DNA from: CAYGWX01 sp964353855 [NCBI: uncultured bacterium]
GTDB taxonomy: Bacteria; Edwardsbacteria; CAYGWX01
Assembly (NCBI GenBank): GCA_964353855.1
Contig: CAYGWX010000062.1
Location: 1 to 15,267, forward strand
Reading direction: 5' to 3'
DNA length: 15,267 nt
In this document: piece after piece, positions 15,221 through 15,267 of the stretch
Layout of the letters: each line of letters begins with the position of its first letter
How positions within the stretch are numbered: position 1 is the first letter of the stretch
Program-made: the position numbers and the translations under genes
Notes under the pieces: model-generated
The model's input: the letters and a program-made list of their open reading frames with translations, nothing else
What the model was told of the DNA's origin: nothing
Databases searched by the model: none

Positions 15221-15267
15221 TGGCCCCCGTTAAACTGGACTAAAACAGGGTTGTGGAAGTTGAGTAT
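15221..15267. mobile_element. Probable IS3-like insertion sequence terminal end (body lies right of the window)
   Basis: TGGCCCCCGTTAAACTGGAC (15221-15240) is followed by GTTGTGG (15250-15256). The inverted counterpart is at 48-12, with the same block order and the same nine-base gap. The start TG and the C-run/CTGGAC design fit IS3-like termini. The element reads outward beyond the window, so no transposase can be seen. Confidence 0.4.

Noticed and set aside
15207-15233. Tiny frame starting at ATG 15207 after a G-rich stretch
   Set aside because: Eight codons only, running into the IS-like terminus; no support for translation.

Overview
The window looks like chromosomal DNA from a Gram-negative, probably uncultivated bacterium of the FCB side of the tree (the kind of genome binned as WOR-3, TA06, Zixibacteria, KSB1 or similar). 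The evidence is an exported Ycf48-like repeat protein ending in a type IX secretion-style C-terminal domain, several outer-membrane beta-barrel and envelope-assembly genes, and GC-rich coding sequence with many GTG/TTG starts. Phylum placement is inference; no rRNA or tRNA is present.

Layout. 1-48 and 15221-15267 carry related, inverted terminal sequences that look like the ends of IS3-like insertion sequences whose bodies lie outside the window, so the window may be a contig broken at two IS copies. 105-824 is a TPR protein. 897-1106 is an array of ten 21-bp units (about 10 bp per half unit, i.e. helically phased). 1210-1935 is an unrecognised protein built from two ungapped 84-residue copies. 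1964-2065 holds a simple repeat and a strong hairpin. 2178-3395 is the exported Ycf48-like protein. 3484-4769 is a hisI-hisG pair. 4848-5522 is a small outer-membrane barrel protein with a good promoter. 5579-6418 (minus strand) is an inositol-monophosphatase family enzyme that converges on the barrel gene across a shared bidirectional terminator.

From 6438 onward a strong promoter reads into a tightly packed envelope operon: a PpiD-like membrane-anchored parvulin chaperone, a DUF2085 membrane protein (14-base overlap), an Omp85/TamA-like barrel protein (ATGA overlap), and a 131-residue secreted protein whose tail resembles the extreme C-terminus of TamB. These four products would together handle folding and insertion of outer-membrane proteins. 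A separate promoter at 11324-11352 starts purL-purF, two steps of de novo purine synthesis, with a single base between the genes.

The most interesting points are the mini-TamB-like gene beside the Omp85 gene, the 21-bp phased array, the duplicated unknown protein, the IS-like ends at both window edges, and a recurring arrangement in which a hairpin directly abuts a -35 box (three times). No CRISPR array, tRNA, rRNA or known defence system was seen.
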